A DNA stretch of 40,971 bases from CAZONU01 sp965370045 (GCA_965370045.1 CBDUSI010000029.1:1-40971); one strand, 5' to 3'; numbered from the stretch's first letter, positions 31,846 through 39,762 are shown. Translations and numbers: made by a program. Notes: generated by a model from the sequence alone, not told the origin.

Positions 31846-32838
31846 CTAGCGCCCGCCGCCCCGCGGGCTGGTGACCGACCCGGAAAAGAGCTCTATGCGC
31901 CGGGGCACCTCCAGCAGGCGGTGGAGCACCTCGCTGGAGCCGATACTACCCACCGCGCCGCGCGCGCCCAGTATCTCCTCGACCAGCCGGTCGAACTCCT
32001 CGCGGACCAGCATCCACTCCTGGTCCACGACGTCGCTCACGGCCTCGGCGGGAGTGACCACCTCGGCGCTGGCGGCCAGCTCCTGGAAAACCCCGGAGAC
32101 CAGCACCACGCCGATCTTGACCTGGTAGCGCTGGCGGGGCTCGACGTGCAGGTACCAGTTGCCGCCCGCGGGGTCTATGGGAACGTCGAAGAAACGCCCG
32201 CCGGCCACCTGGATGAGGCGCAGCACCCAGACCCCCGCGGCCATCTCGCCGCCGCCGCGCGCGGCCTCGGCGCGGCCGTAGCCGCCCCCACCCAGCTCCC
32301 AGTAGGCGAAGACGCAGCGCGGGTCGCGCACCAGGGCCACGATGCGGTCCTCGGCGTAGCCGGCGGGCAGGTCCGGGCCGCGGTCCACGTAGGCGGCGGC
32401 CGGCGCGGCCGGCGCCGGCGGGGGCACCACCGTACTCGGAGGAGTCGCGACCGCGACCGGGGCAACAGCCTTCTTCGCGGCCTTCCTGACGGGGGGCCGC
32501 TTCGCGGGGGACTTCCGCGCGACCGCCGGCTTTCTCTTTGGTGCGGCTTTCTTCTTCGGCGCCGCTTTCTTCTTTGGCGCGGCTTTCTTCTTTGGCGCGG
32601 GCGCGGCCTTTCTCTTGGGGGCCGCCTTCTTGGCGACGGCGGCCTTCTTCTTGGCGGGCGCGGCCTTTTTCTTCTTGGCGGCGGGCTTCTTCCTGGCCTT
32701 GGGCTTTCCCAGGCCCAGGGCCTTGAAGAGCTGCTCCTTGTTCATCCGGCTGCGGTACTTGACGCCTTTGTCCTCGGCGCGGTAGTAGAGCTCCGTGCGG
32801 GTGTAGTCCTCCGCGGTCTTCTTGGCCTTCCTGGGCAT
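31846..32838 (-). CDS. DUF4912 protein with Rho-N-like head and histone-H1-like Lys/Ala tract
   Basis: 330 residues from ATG 32838 (GGGAGAGA upstream). The N-terminus (about 1-50) resembles a Rho-N/SAP helix pair: ELYYRAEDKGVKYRSRMNKEQL. Residues about 50-140 are repeated KKKAAPKKKAAPKRK-type units, like AlgP or histone H1 tails, which bind DNA or polyanions. A DUF4912 domain follows (about 155-290: GYAEDRIVALVRDPRCVFAY, WELGGGG, NWYLHVEPRQRYQVKIGV). That domain is often found beside glycogen genes. It sits between glgC (23 bp) and the GH57 gene (35 bp). A regulator or carbohydrate-binding adaptor is possible; function not established. Confidence 0.83.
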   Translation of the reverse strand: MPRKAKKTAEDYTRTELYYRAEDKGVKYRSRMNKEQLFKALGLGKPKARKKPAAKKKKAAPAKKKAAVAKKAAPKRKAAPAPKKKAAPKKKAAPKKKAAPKRKPAVARKSPAKRPPVRKAAKKAVAPVAVATPPSTVVPPPAPAAPAAAYVDRGPDLPAGYAEDRIVALVRDPRCVFAYWELGGGGYGRAEAARGGGEMAAGVWVLRLIQVAGGRFFDVPIDPAGGNWYLHVEPRQRYQVKIGVVLVSGVFQELAASAEVVTPAEAVSDVVDQEWMLVREEFDRLVEEILGARGAVGSIGSSEVLHRLLEVPRRIELFSGSVTSPRGGGR

Positions 32839-32861
32839 GATTCTCTCCCGCCCGCGGGCGT

Positions 32862-34106
32862 CTAGCCGCCCGCGCTCCCGAACTGCATCTCCTTGGGCAC
32901 CACGGCGATCCCGCCGGCGGTGACCGTGAAGCGCTCCCGGTCGCGCTCCGCGTCGAAGCCGATCTCGGTGCCCTCGGGAACCTTGACGCCCTTGTCGATT
33001 ATCGCCCGGCGGACCCGGCAGTTCCGCCCGATGTCCACTCCCTCGAAGACGATGGAGTCCTCCACCGTCGAGTAGCTGTGCACGTGCACCCCCGGCGAGA
33101 GCACCGAGCCGCGCACCTCGCCGCCGGAGACGATGCAGCCCGCCGAGACCAGGGAGCTGATGGCCCGGCCGGTGCGCTCCTCGTCCTGGTGCACGAACTT
33201 GGCCGGGGACCTCTGCGGCTGCGCGCCGCGGATGCGCCAGCCCGGTTCGTAAAGGTTGAAAGCCGGCTCCACGCTGACCAGGTCCATGTTGGCTTCCCAG
33301 TAGGCGTCGAGCAGGCCGATGTCCCGCCAGTAGCCGCCCCAGGTGCTCTCGGCGAAGTTGTAGGCGAAGACCTCCGCGCGCCCGACCATCCCGGGGATGA
33401 TGTTCTTGCCGAAGTCGTGCGCGGTGTGCCGCTTGGCGTCGCTGGTCACCTCGCGGACCAGCTCGCGGATCCCGAAAACGTAGACGCCCATGGAGGCCAG
33501 GCACATCCCGGGCCGGCCGGGGATCTCCGGGGGGTCGGCGGCCTTCTCGTGAAAGGCCACGATGCGGTTCTCGGAGTCGACCTCGGCGACGCCCAGCCCG
33601 CGGGCCTTCTCGCGCTCGACCTCCACGCAGGCCACGGTCAAGTGAGCGGCGTTCTCGATGTGCCGGGCGAGCATCAGCCCGTAGTCCATCTTGTAAACGT
33701 GATCGCCGGAGACGATCAGCACGTGCCGGGGCCGCTCGCGCTCCAGGGTGTAGACGTTCTGGTAGATGGCGTCGGCGGTGCCCATGTACCAGGAGGGGGT
33801 CCCGGTGCGCTGCTGCGGCGGGGTGGTGCGCACGTACTCGCCGAGCTCCGGGTTGAAGATGTTCCAGCCGCGGTGCACGTGCTCGTTGAGCGAGCCGGAC
33901 TTGTACTGGATGAGCACGTTCACGCGGCGCAGCCCGGAGTTCAGGCAGTTCGAAAGCGTGAAGTCGATGATGCGGTAGATGCCCCCGAAGGGCACTGCGG
34001 GCTTGGCGCGGTCGCGGGTCAGGGGATACAGGCGCTCGCCCTGGCCGCCGGCCAGGAGCATTACTACGGTGTCTTCGACCGCGTCGTGCGCGCGTCGGCG
34101 CTCCAT
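32862..34106 (-). CDS. glgC: glucose-1-phosphate adenylyltransferase
   Basis: 414 residues from ATG 34106 (GGAGG upstream). Makes ADP-glucose from ATP and glucose-1-phosphate, the committed step of glycogen synthesis. N-terminal nucleotidyltransferase motif LLAGGQGERLYPLTRDRAKP, then VPFGGIYRIIDFTLSNCLNS, the glucose-1-phosphate-site region GTADAIYQNVY, and VLIVSGDHVYKMDY with the catalytic Asp. The C-terminal left-handed beta-helix is seen in GCIVSGGEVRGSVLSPGV and IVFEGVDIGRNCRVRRAII. First of the glycogen operon. Allosteric activator type cannot be read. Confidence 0.97.
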   Translation of the reverse strand: MERRRAHDAVEDTVVMLLAGGQGERLYPLTRDRAKPAVPFGGIYRIIDFTLSNCLNSGLRRVNVLIQYKSGSLNEHVHRGWNIFNPELGEYVRTTPPQQRTGTPSWYMGTADAIYQNVYTLERERPRHVLIVSGDHVYKMDYGLMLARHIENAAHLTVACVEVEREKARGLGVAEVDSENRIVAFHEKAADPPEIPGRPGMCLASMGVYVFGIRELVREVTSDAKRHTAHDFGKNIIPGMVGRAEVFAYNFAESTWGGYWRDIGLLDAYWEANMDLVSVEPAFNLYEPGWRIRGAQPQRSPAKFVHQDEERTGRAISSLVSAGCIVSGGEVRGSVLSPGVHVHSYSTVEDSIVFEGVDIGRNCRVRRAIIDKGVKVPEGTEIGFDAERDRERFTVTAGGIAVVPKEMQFGSAGG

Positions 34107-34129
34107 GAACCTCCCCCCCCGTCCGGAGG

Positions 34130-34157
34130 AGTATAGACGGAAAGGAGGACGAATCAA
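34130..34157 (-). promoter_or_regulatory. predicted promoter of the glycogen operon
   Basis: On the minus strand TTGATT (34152-34157) and TATACT (34130-34135) with a 16-bp spacer, about 24 bp upstream of the glgC start, leaving a short leader that holds the GGAGG site. Confidence 0.65.
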
Positions 34158-34180
34158 GTATAGGACGGCCCCGCTGTCGG

Positions 34181-35962
34181 CTAGTCTTCGTCGAGGCCCT
34201 CCGGCGGGCGGAACTCCAGCCTGACGATGCCCGCCCGTGCGCAGGCGTCCAGCGCCTGCATCACGTGCCTGAAGGGGCAGTCCCTCGCCGAGTTGACGAC
34301 GGCGCTCACCTCGACCGTCCCCTGGAGGCGCTTGAGGTAGGCGAGCAGCTTCGTATGGGAAGCCGTCTTCCACGTGCCCACCCGGAACTCCGGCTTCTTC
34401 CCGTCGCGCCGCACGTGTATTACCACCTTCACCGGCCGCTTTTTCGCAAGCCCGGTCTTGGTCTTGGCGGGCCCGGTGTCCTTGGGGAAGGACTTGAGTG
34501 CTGGCTTGTGCTCGGCGACGGCGAAGGAGACCCGCCATATCCTGGCGGTCATGCACAGGAGCATGACCCTCTGCACCGCGGAGTAGGGCGTTTTCGCCTC
34601 CGCGCGGATGACCAGCCGCAGGTCGGAAAGCCCCTGCGGCGTGAGATGCTTCTGCCCGCGCGCGACCAGCTCCTTTTGGAGCTTCTCCGCGCTTATCTTC
34701 TTGCCGTCCAGCGAGAGCCGCCCGACCGCATCGACCTCGACCTCGACGGGGGTGAACTCAACCGCCACCGGTCCGGCCACCAGCTTGCCATGCAAGAGGG
34801 AACATGCTTCTTCCTGCGGATGCCCCGCGCGATGCTCGCAGGTGAGGGTCAGCCCGTACCTTCCGGCCGGCAGGGACTTGAGCATCTCGGCCCACTTCTG
34901 CCGGGGCTTGGCCGTGTCCAGGAAACGCCCGCGCTCGTAATTGGCATCCGCGTAGTTCAACTTGAGTCTCACCTTGCCGCCAGCGGGGATTACCAGCGGC
35001 CGCGGTGGCGGCGACGGCTTGGCCTTGCAGACCGGGCGGGCTACCAGCGCCCGGCCGGAGGCGGTGGTGTACGTGAACTGCCAGGTCAGCCCGAAGACCC
35101 TGAGCGGTTTCGCAGTGGTGTTATGGAGGTGGACAGCTTCGGGAAACAACTTCCCTCGCGGGAGCGGCGCCAGCCCGGCGCGCAGCCCCTTCACCGGCTT
35201 GCCCCAGGAGACCTTCGCCGCCGGCTTCTTCTTGGCCCCCGCTGCCTTGACCTCGAACTCGCAGACCAAGGGCTTGAAACGGGGTGCGACAACCGAAGAG
35301 ACCTTCGGCGAGTGTATCTTGTTCCTGTTACCCGTGTAGACGTAGTCCTTGAACCGCACCGTCGCGCGGTATTTGCCGGCGGGGAGCGACGGAAGGTTGA
35401 CGCTGAAGTAGACCGCGCGGTCGGCCAACTCCCGCTTCACGGGCCCCGCGTAGCGCACGTACTTGACGGGAACGTCAATCCTCGCTGGCTGGTACTCGGG
35501 AACCGTCTTCCTTATCTCAATCCCCCCAGCACCCAGGCCCCCGACCACCATTGCCCGGTACCGCTCCGGAACCACGCCCGTAATCCTCCCGGCCTCGGGC
35601 TTGAAGAAGTCCTCCTCGCGGACCGCCCACGGCAGCTTGCCGACCAGCCATATGCGCTTGCCCGCGGTGGGCCTGTATGCCGCCCCGCCGGGCTTGCCCG
35701 ACTTGCCGTCCGCGCAGCTTGAGAAGAGCCAGGGTATGGTGAACTTCCAGTAAGTGTCATAAGGGCTGCAGGCGTACAACCCGCTGCGCTTCTCCTTGCG
35801 GGGTGGCAGGAGGCGGAACTGTACGTTCTTCGCCGGAATCGCGATGGCCTTCCCGACGACCGGCTTGGCGACCGGCCCCGGCTCTCTCCGCGCGCAGCCG
35901 GCCAGGGCCATCAGCGTCAGCGCAAGGACGACCAGAGCTTTTACGTTCATGCGCGATACCAT
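34181..35962 (-). CDS. lipoprotein with two C-terminal ExbD-like domains
   Basis: 593 residues from ATG 35962 (AGGAG 8 bp upstream). Signal and lipobox are LTLMALAGC. The N-terminal 200 residues are a beta-rich domain shared with the upstream gene (PVVGKAIAIPAKNVQFRLLP, YFSVNLPSLPAGKYRATVRF), followed by a second Ig-like stretch (LHNTTAKPLRVFGLTWQFTY). Residues about 406-485 (VDAVGRLSLDGKKISAEKL, LVIRAEAKTPYSAVQRVM) and about 511-590 (VVIHVRRDGKKPEFRVGTWK, SARDCPFRHVMQALDACARA) each follow the ExbD/TolR periplasmic pattern 'strand - G - l...L - v.I.a....y..v..v'. ExbD normally has one such domain behind a membrane helix. An adaptor to proton-driven or peptidoglycan-binding systems is inference only. 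Confidence 0.7.
   Translation of the reverse strand: MVSRMNVKALVVLALTLMALAGCARREPGPVAKPVVGKAIAIPAKNVQFRLLPPRKEKRSGLYACSPYDTYWKFTIPWLFSSCADGKSGKPGGAAYRPTAGKRIWLVGKLPWAVREEDFFKPEAGRITGVVPERYRAMVVGGLGAGGIEIRKTVPEYQPARIDVPVKYVRYAGPVKRELADRAVYFSVNLPSLPAGKYRATVRFKDYVYTGNRNKIHSPKVSSVVAPRFKPLVCEFEVKAAGAKKKPAAKVSWGKPVKGLRAGLAPLPRGKLFPEAVHLHNTTAKPLRVFGLTWQFTYTTASGRALVARPVCKAKPSPPPRPLVIPAGGKVRLKLNYADANYERGRFLDTAKPRQKWAEMLKSLPAGRYGLTLTCEHRAGHPQEEACSLLHGKLVAGPVAVEFTPVEVEVDAVGRLSLDGKKISAEKLQKELVARGQKHLTPQGLSDLRLVIRAEAKTPYSAVQRVMLLCMTARIWRVSFAVAEHKPALKSFPKDTGPAKTKTGLAKKRPVKVVIHVRRDGKKPEFRVGTWKTASHTKLLAYLKRLQGTVEVSAVVNSARDCPFRHVMQALDACARAGIVRLEFRPPEGLDED
35837..35924. repeat. tandem gene-duplication repeat, copy 1
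   Basis: An 88-bp stretch matching 36450-36537 (offset 613) with only a few mismatches. It encodes the lipoprotein signal, lipobox and start of the mature domain in both genes. High DNA identity here against strong divergence elsewhere marks a recent tandem duplication or gene conversion. Confidence 0.9.
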
Positions 35963-35973
35963 GGCTGCGCTCC

Positions 35974-36570
35974 TCACTTCTTCACCGGCTTGACCTCGAA
36001 GTTGCAGGTCAGGGGCTTGAAGGTGGGAACGGGCCCTTTGCTGCGCTTGGGGTGGCCGTCCCCGCTGTCAATGTGGTCCTCGGGAGTGACCGTCGCCCGG
36101 TATCGTCCTGCGGGCAGGGCCGGCAGGCTGACCGTGAGATACACCGCGCGCCAAACGGGGAGTCTGGAGATATCCGGGCCATCCCAGCGCAAGTATTTCG
36201 CTGATATGTCAATCTTGCCGCCACTCATTGCCCCCGCTGCTGGCAAGAAACGGTCTTCTTCAGCCACCGTCCCCGGGAGCTTGCCGACGAGCAGGATCGG
36301 TTTGCCGGCGACCGGCTTCTTGACCTTGCCGTCGGCCAGCAGGCCGAAGAGCTCCGGCAGCTCCGGGGTCTGCACCGCGCCCATCGCGTAGAACCCGCTG
36401 CGCTTCTCCTTGCCGGGTTCCAGGAGATAGAACTGCACGTCCGTCGCGGGAATAGTGATGGCCTTCCCGACGACCGGCCTGGCGACCGGCCCCGGCTCTC
36501 TCCGCGCGCAGCCGGCGAGGGCCATCAGCGTCAGCGCGCCGATCAGCAGCTTCTTCTTGTTCTTCGGCAT
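35974..36570 (-). CDS. short lipoprotein, paralogue of the downstream gene's N-terminal domain
   Basis: 198 residues from ATG 36570. Lipobox LMALAGC with the following residues ARREPGPVA identical to the downstream gene. The beta-rich domain is the same as residues 1-200 of the downstream 593-residue lipoprotein: KAITIPATDVQFYLLEPGKE, AVYLTVSLPALPAGRYRATV, FKPLTCNFEVK. It ends there, without the Ig-like and ExbD-like parts. The two genes are adjacent (stop 11 bp before the next start) and clearly a tandem duplication, one copy having lost or never gained the C-terminal part. Probably a secreted carbohydrate- or protein-binding fold; not recognised. Confidence 0.72.
   Translation of the reverse strand: MPKNKKKLLIGALTLMALAGCARREPGPVARPVVGKAITIPATDVQFYLLEPGKEKRSGFYAMGAVQTPELPELFGLLADGKVKKPVAGKPILLVGKLPGTVAEEDRFLPAAGAMSGGKIDISAKYLRWDGPDISRLPVWRAVYLTVSLPALPAGRYRATVTPEDHIDSGDGHPKRSKGPVPTFKPLTCNFEVKPVKK
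36450..36537. repeat. tandem gene-duplication repeat, copy 2
   Basis: Partner of 35837-35924; see there. Together they bracket the 613-bp duplication unit. Confidence 0.9.
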
Positions 36571-36685
36571 ATCCACCCGCCTCCCCGGCAGTTCCCGCGC
36601 CCTTACCATTATATATTAAACGCTCAGAACCGGAAAGGGTTTCGAGAAATCCGGCATCCCGGCCCTCCCGGTTGTGCGTTACTCC

Positions 36686-36797
36686 CTCAAACGATGTCTT
36701 TTGCCCTCCGTGGCAAATCGTGAAGTTCCGCCATCCTGGCGTGGTTCCGGCAACCGAAAGCCTTCCGTCGGGCACCCGAGGTGCCGCTCCGGAAGGC
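36686..36797 (-). repeat. structured dispersed repeat, copy A
   Basis: About 112 bp, read on the minus strand, beginning at the first base of the TAG stop of the propeller gene. Elements in order: outer stem CCTTCCG/CGGAAGG enclosing stem GGCACC/GGTGCC; a weak GGC..GCC hairpin; hairpin CGCCA-GGA-TGGCG; hairpin TTTGCC/GGCAAA with ACGGAG in the loop; then AAGACATCGTTTGAG. Copies B and C align along the whole length with compensatory stem changes. The 226-bp spacer between the propeller and lipoprotein genes is half filled by it; the remainder (36571-36685) shows nothing I recognise beyond a probable promoter region. Confidence 0.85.
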
Positions 36798-37774
36798 TAC
36801 TTCTTCTCGGGTTTCTTCGCGGGAATTTCGATGAGCGGGCAGCCCCGCTGGCCCTCGCTGGTGAGGTAGAGAGTCCGGCCGTCGGCGCCGTAACACAGGC
36901 CCTCGCCCTGCGCGCGCCAGGGCAGCCCGACGGGCCGGGGCTTTTCGGCGAAGGCTTGTTTCCATGTGCGCTTCGCGCGGCGCAGGAACTGGTGGCCGCC
37001 CAGGTAGGTCTGGATCACCGCGCGGCGGCCGTCGGGTGAGATGTCCATGGCGGTCACGTTGCGCAGCTTGAGCAGGCCCGCCGGCTGGGCCACCGGCCGC
37101 TCGGGGAGCTTGGCGCCGGAGCCGGGTTTGTAGCCGGGCAGCGTGAATATGTGGCAGGTGGCCAGCCAGCGGCTGCGGGTGGCCAGGTAGACCGTGCGGT
37201 CGGTGGGGTCAACGGCGATGCTCTCGACGTCGTGGGAGACGCCGCCCTTGTAGGTGAAGCTCAGCGTCTCCAGCAGCTTGACCTCCGGGAGCTTCTTCGC
37301 GCCGGCGATGAGTTTCGGCTCGGCGTAGAGGTAAAGGTTGCAGCTCTTGCGCCGCCGGAGGTTGTCGCCGGTGTCGGCGATTAACAGGTAGCCTTTCTTG
37401 CCAACGCGAAAGGAGCAGATGTCCTCCCAGTCGACATGCGCGCCCTTCACGCGGAAGATCCCCAGGTCCTTGCCATTCTTGTCGAAGGCGTACAGCCGGG
37501 GGAGGTCGCCGGAGTCGTTGTGGGTCCAGAAGACCCCGGGGTTGACCTGGCTGGCGGCCACGCCGCTGCTCTCCTTGACGCGGCGGTTTTCCAGCCGGCA
37601 GAGCACCTTGCCGGGCCGGTACTCGACGTGCGCGGCCTTCGGCTCGGGTTTGGGCGCAGGCTTCGCCTCCCCGCCGACGGCGGACAGGGGAACCATGAGC
37701 AGCGCCAGCGCGGCGGACCAGTAGACGCGGATGCGCTTGGAGCGGGGGTTCTTGACGGGCGGGCTCTCCATCAT
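36797..37774 (-). CDS. exported beta-propeller-like protein
   Basis: About 325 residues; ATG 37774 or 37771, both overlapping the TGA of the upstream gene (ATGA or TGATG). Signal or anchor after NPRSKRIRVYWSAALALLMV. The body has blade-like repeats: ESSGVAASQVNPGVFWTHN, RLYAFDKNGKDLGIFRVKG, DVESIAVDPTDRTVYLATR, AMDISPDGRRAVIQTYLG and GLCYGADGRTLYLTSEG. The segment WTHNDSGD...VDWEDI...IADTGDN is a recurrent family signature of uncharacterised secreted propellers. No catalytic site is visible. Its N-terminal anchor is nearly the same as that of the HEAT protein two genes upstream. Confidence 0.75.
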   Translation of the reverse strand: MMESPPVKNPRSKRIRVYWSAALALLMVPLSAVGGEAKPAPKPEPKAAHVEYRPGKVLCRLENRRVKESSGVAASQVNPGVFWTHNDSGDLPRLYAFDKNGKDLGIFRVKGAHVDWEDICSFRVGKKGYLLIADTGDNLRRRKSCNLYLYAEPKLIAGAKKLPEVKLLETLSFTYKGGVSHDVESIAVDPTDRTVYLATRSRWLATCHIFTLPGYKPGSGAKLPERPVAQPAGLLKLRNVTAMDISPDGRRAVIQTYLGGHQFLRRAKRTWKQAFAEKPRPVGLPWRAQGEGLCYGADGRTLYLTSEGQRGCPLIEIPAKKPEKK

Positions 37775-38304
37775 CTTGCCCGATCTGCCCACTCTCTGAG
37801 GCTCCTGCGATAACGGCTGACCATCTGCGCCGCTGCCGGGCTGCCCCTCTCCAGTTCTCTGATGCGCTCCGGTTTCGCCAGGCACAGCTTGAGGGTGGGT
37901 TCCTCATCCTTGCCGCAGCTGATGTCCGCAATCGTCCAATCGGCACCGACCTGTGAACACCAATCGCTGAGAGCAACTGCAATGGGCACATTCTCATACT
38001 GTAAAGTGACTTTCGTACCGCTAGCGTCCGGGAAGTCCAACGCGTCGGTCCAGATGCCTACGTCCAACAGCGCGTAGAAGTGCATTAGTGCCTCGTCCCC
38101 AGGAACATCCTTGACCTCAATGTCCACGCGCCTGTCGAGGCAGTTGATGAAGAGCTGCGTGACCGTTCTTTCTTGATGCCAGGCCATGACCCGGGGCCAT
38201 GCAAGCCACCCTCCCGAAAACAGCGCCAGCACCACGAAAGCCGCGACGTAGAAGCCGAGCAGTCTGCGCCTCTTGGGTTCCTCCACAGCCTGGCCCTCGG
38301 TCAC
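37771..38304 (-). CDS. membrane-anchored protein with STN-like domain
   Basis: 177 residues starting at GTG 38304, overlapping the HEAT gene stop (GTGA). One N-terminal membrane helix (LLGFYVAAFVVLALFSGGWL). The extracytoplasmic part has the helix-strand order of secretin/TonB short N-terminal (STN) domains: LDRRVDIEVKDVPGDEALMH, FYALLDVGIW, VTLQYENVPIAVALSDWCSQ and ADWTIAD. STN domains act in secretin or receptor assembly, but here the domain stands alone on a membrane anchor. Tentative fold assignment, no function. Confidence 0.6.
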   Translation of the reverse strand: MTEGQAVEEPKRRRLLGFYVAAFVVLALFSGGWLAWPRVMAWHQERTVTQLFINCLDRRVDIEVKDVPGDEALMHFYALLDVGIWTDALDFPDASGTKVTLQYENVPIAVALSDWCSQVGADWTIADISCGKDEEPTLKLCLAKPERIRELERGSPAAAQMVSRYRRSLREWADRAR

Positions 38305-39158
38305 TTCTTCTTCTCCTGCGCGGCCTTGATCTTCTTCAGGGCCTCGGCGGCGGCTTGGCGGACTTCCTCGCGTTCATCCTTGAGTAGCGCCTTCAGTGGT
38401 CCGAGGGCCTGACTGTTTCGGAGCTTTTCGAGTGCTCCCACGGACGCCTTGCGTACACGCCAGTTCTTGTCCTTGAGCAGTGGGATCAGAGACCCGATGG
38501 CCTGGGTATCACCGATGCTACCCAGCGCACGAGCGGCGGCTGCCCGCACGGTCTCTGGGTGTCCGAACGCCGGCCCACCGTACTTGATCGGGTCAAGGAA
38601 CCCTTCATCTTTGAGAGCTTCTTCAAGAGCCGGGATGGCCCGCTTCGCCCTTGGCCCGAGGCGTTCCAGCGACCAAGCGGCCTCAAACCGAACCCCCACA
38701 TCCTCATCATGGAGTGCCTCTATCAGGTTCGGAACGCCGCGTTGTCCGAATGCACCCAACGTCGAGGCAGCCGCCTCACGCACTGCTACGTCTTCGTCCT
38801 TCATTGCCTGAGACACGTGTGGCAACGCCGCTTCTCCGCATCCGCTCAGGATGCGAACCGCCGAAGCTCGCTCAGGAGCGATCCACGCTGGAAGGCGAAA
38901 ATAGAAGACCGCTTGCTCGAAGGCGTTTTCCCTCCCGCCGAGCCGGGCAATAGCCTCCTTGCATGACAGAGTCGGCAGCCTGCGGTTGTGTCCTGTGGCC
39001 AGCTCGGTCACTACCTCCCTCGTCCGGTAGTACGGCACCACGACCTTCCAGCAGAGCAGCCCGCCCGTGAGAAGCAACCCCAGCGCCACGCCCCAATAAA
39101 CGTACATGCGCTTGGAGCGGGGCTTGGGGGGCTGCCTGTTCGTTATCCTCGGGGGCAA
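38301..39158 (-). CDS. membrane-anchored HEAT-repeat protein
   Basis: About 285 residues from a TTG at 39158, chosen so that the basic PRSKRMYVYWGVALGLLL anchor is intact; ATG 39107 would leave only the membrane helix. HEAT repeats follow: AVRILSGCGEAALPHVSQAM, VAVREAAASTLGAFGQRGVP, VGVRFEAAWSLERLGPRAKR, VRAAAARALGSIGDTQAIGS, WRVRKASVGALEKLRNSQAL and EVRQAAAEALKKIKAA. HEAT arrays bind proteins. The extracytoplasmic location follows from the anchor. First large gene of the cluster with the STN-like and propeller genes; start position uncertain. Confidence 0.72.
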   Translation of the reverse strand: MPPRITNRQPPKPRSKRMYVYWGVALGLLLTGGLLCWKVVVPYYRTREVVTELATGHNRRLPTLSCKEAIARLGGRENAFEQAVFYFRLPAWIAPERASAVRILSGCGEAALPHVSQAMKDEDVAVREAAASTLGAFGQRGVPNLIEALHDEDVGVRFEAAWSLERLGPRAKRAIPALEEALKDEGFLDPIKYGGPAFGHPETVRAAAARALGSIGDTQAIGSLIPLLKDKNWRVRKASVGALEKLRNSQALGPLKALLKDEREEVRQAAAEALKKIKAAQEKKK

Positions 39159-39174
39159 GACGGTGGCCGCAGGC

Positions 39175-39285
39175 TTAGGTCCGGGGCTGCTGCCTGGCCT
39201 GTTTTTGCTTTGCGATTTTCGCTTGTTTGGCGTCCTTCTGCCGCTTCCCTTTGGCCTTGTCCTTCTTGCTTTTCTTGTCGCCCAT
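39175..39285 (-). CDS. lysine-rich mini-protein (36 residues)
   Basis: ATG 39285 has an excellent AAGGAG 7 bp upstream and opens a 36-codon frame: MGDKKSKKDKAKGKRQKDAK, ending KQKQARQQPRT, stop TAA. Third codon positions are mostly G or C, as in neighbouring genes, which supports coding. A longer overlapping frame (39143-39340) has a plausible AGGAGG too but reads as low-quality protein. It lies between the predicted promoter and the HEAT gene, overlapping nothing else. Role unknown; composition suggests RNA or DNA binding. Confidence 0.5.
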   Translation of the reverse strand: MGDKKSKKDKAKGKRQKDAKQAKIAKQKQARQQPRT

Positions 39286-39362
39286 GGGAGAACTCCTTTC
39301 TGGGTGCTTCCTCCGTTAACTGTGCCAGGCCGCTTCGCATACCCCGGCATCCTCCTGCTGAT

Positions 39363-39391
39363 ATTCTAGCTCCCGCGGCGCATCAGGGCAA
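39363..39391 (-). promoter_or_regulatory. predicted promoter of the HEAT/STN/propeller cluster
   Basis: TTGCCC (39386-39391) and TAGAAT (39363-39368) on the minus strand, 17-bp spacer, about 70 bp upstream of the mini-gene start. The -10 box is the same as in the rrf2 and leuS promoters. Confidence 0.5.
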
Positions 39392-39577
39392 GGGGTTGGT
39401 CAGCGCGACATAAGATAGTCTATCGGACCATTCCAGTGACACCGACTATGCCGCTGTTCCTCTTACTTGGCCAAAGTCCGGAAAAATGAGAATTTCACGG
39501 GCCGAGAACGCGCGACTTACGGACCGCGCCGCCCGGCTCTGTGGACAGGTGCTAATAGTATTATGAGGGGGTGCTGT

Positions 39578-39612
39578 GATTTCGGATTTGGGATTGCGGA
39601 TTGCGGATTTCC
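39578..39612. repeat. five tandem heptamers
   Basis: GATTTCG, GATTTGG, GATTGCG, GATTGCG, GATTTCC in direct succession. Such 'GATTGCG'-type strings are a common intergenic slippage repeat in environmental genomes; no function is implied. Confidence 0.85.
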
Positions 39613-39762
39613 GTGTGCCGTAAGAAATGAAAAGATTATCTCGGTCATTCTGCGTCGGTTACGGAAAGAAAATGCGCGCCGAGGACCGCATACGGAGGAA
39701 AAATCCGCATAACTAATAGAGGGACTGCTTTTCTGAACCACCAAGGCACCAAGAGGGTTGTC

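Noticed and set aside
32480..32700. CTTCTTC-rich repeat as a separate satellite
   Set aside because: It is the coding strand complement of the Lys/Ala repeats in the DUF4912 protein.
39143..39340. 65-codon frame overlapping the lysine-rich mini-gene
   Set aside because: It has an AGGAGG site, but codon composition is poorer than in the overlapping 36-codon frame, whose AAGGAG spacing is better; kept only as an alternative.
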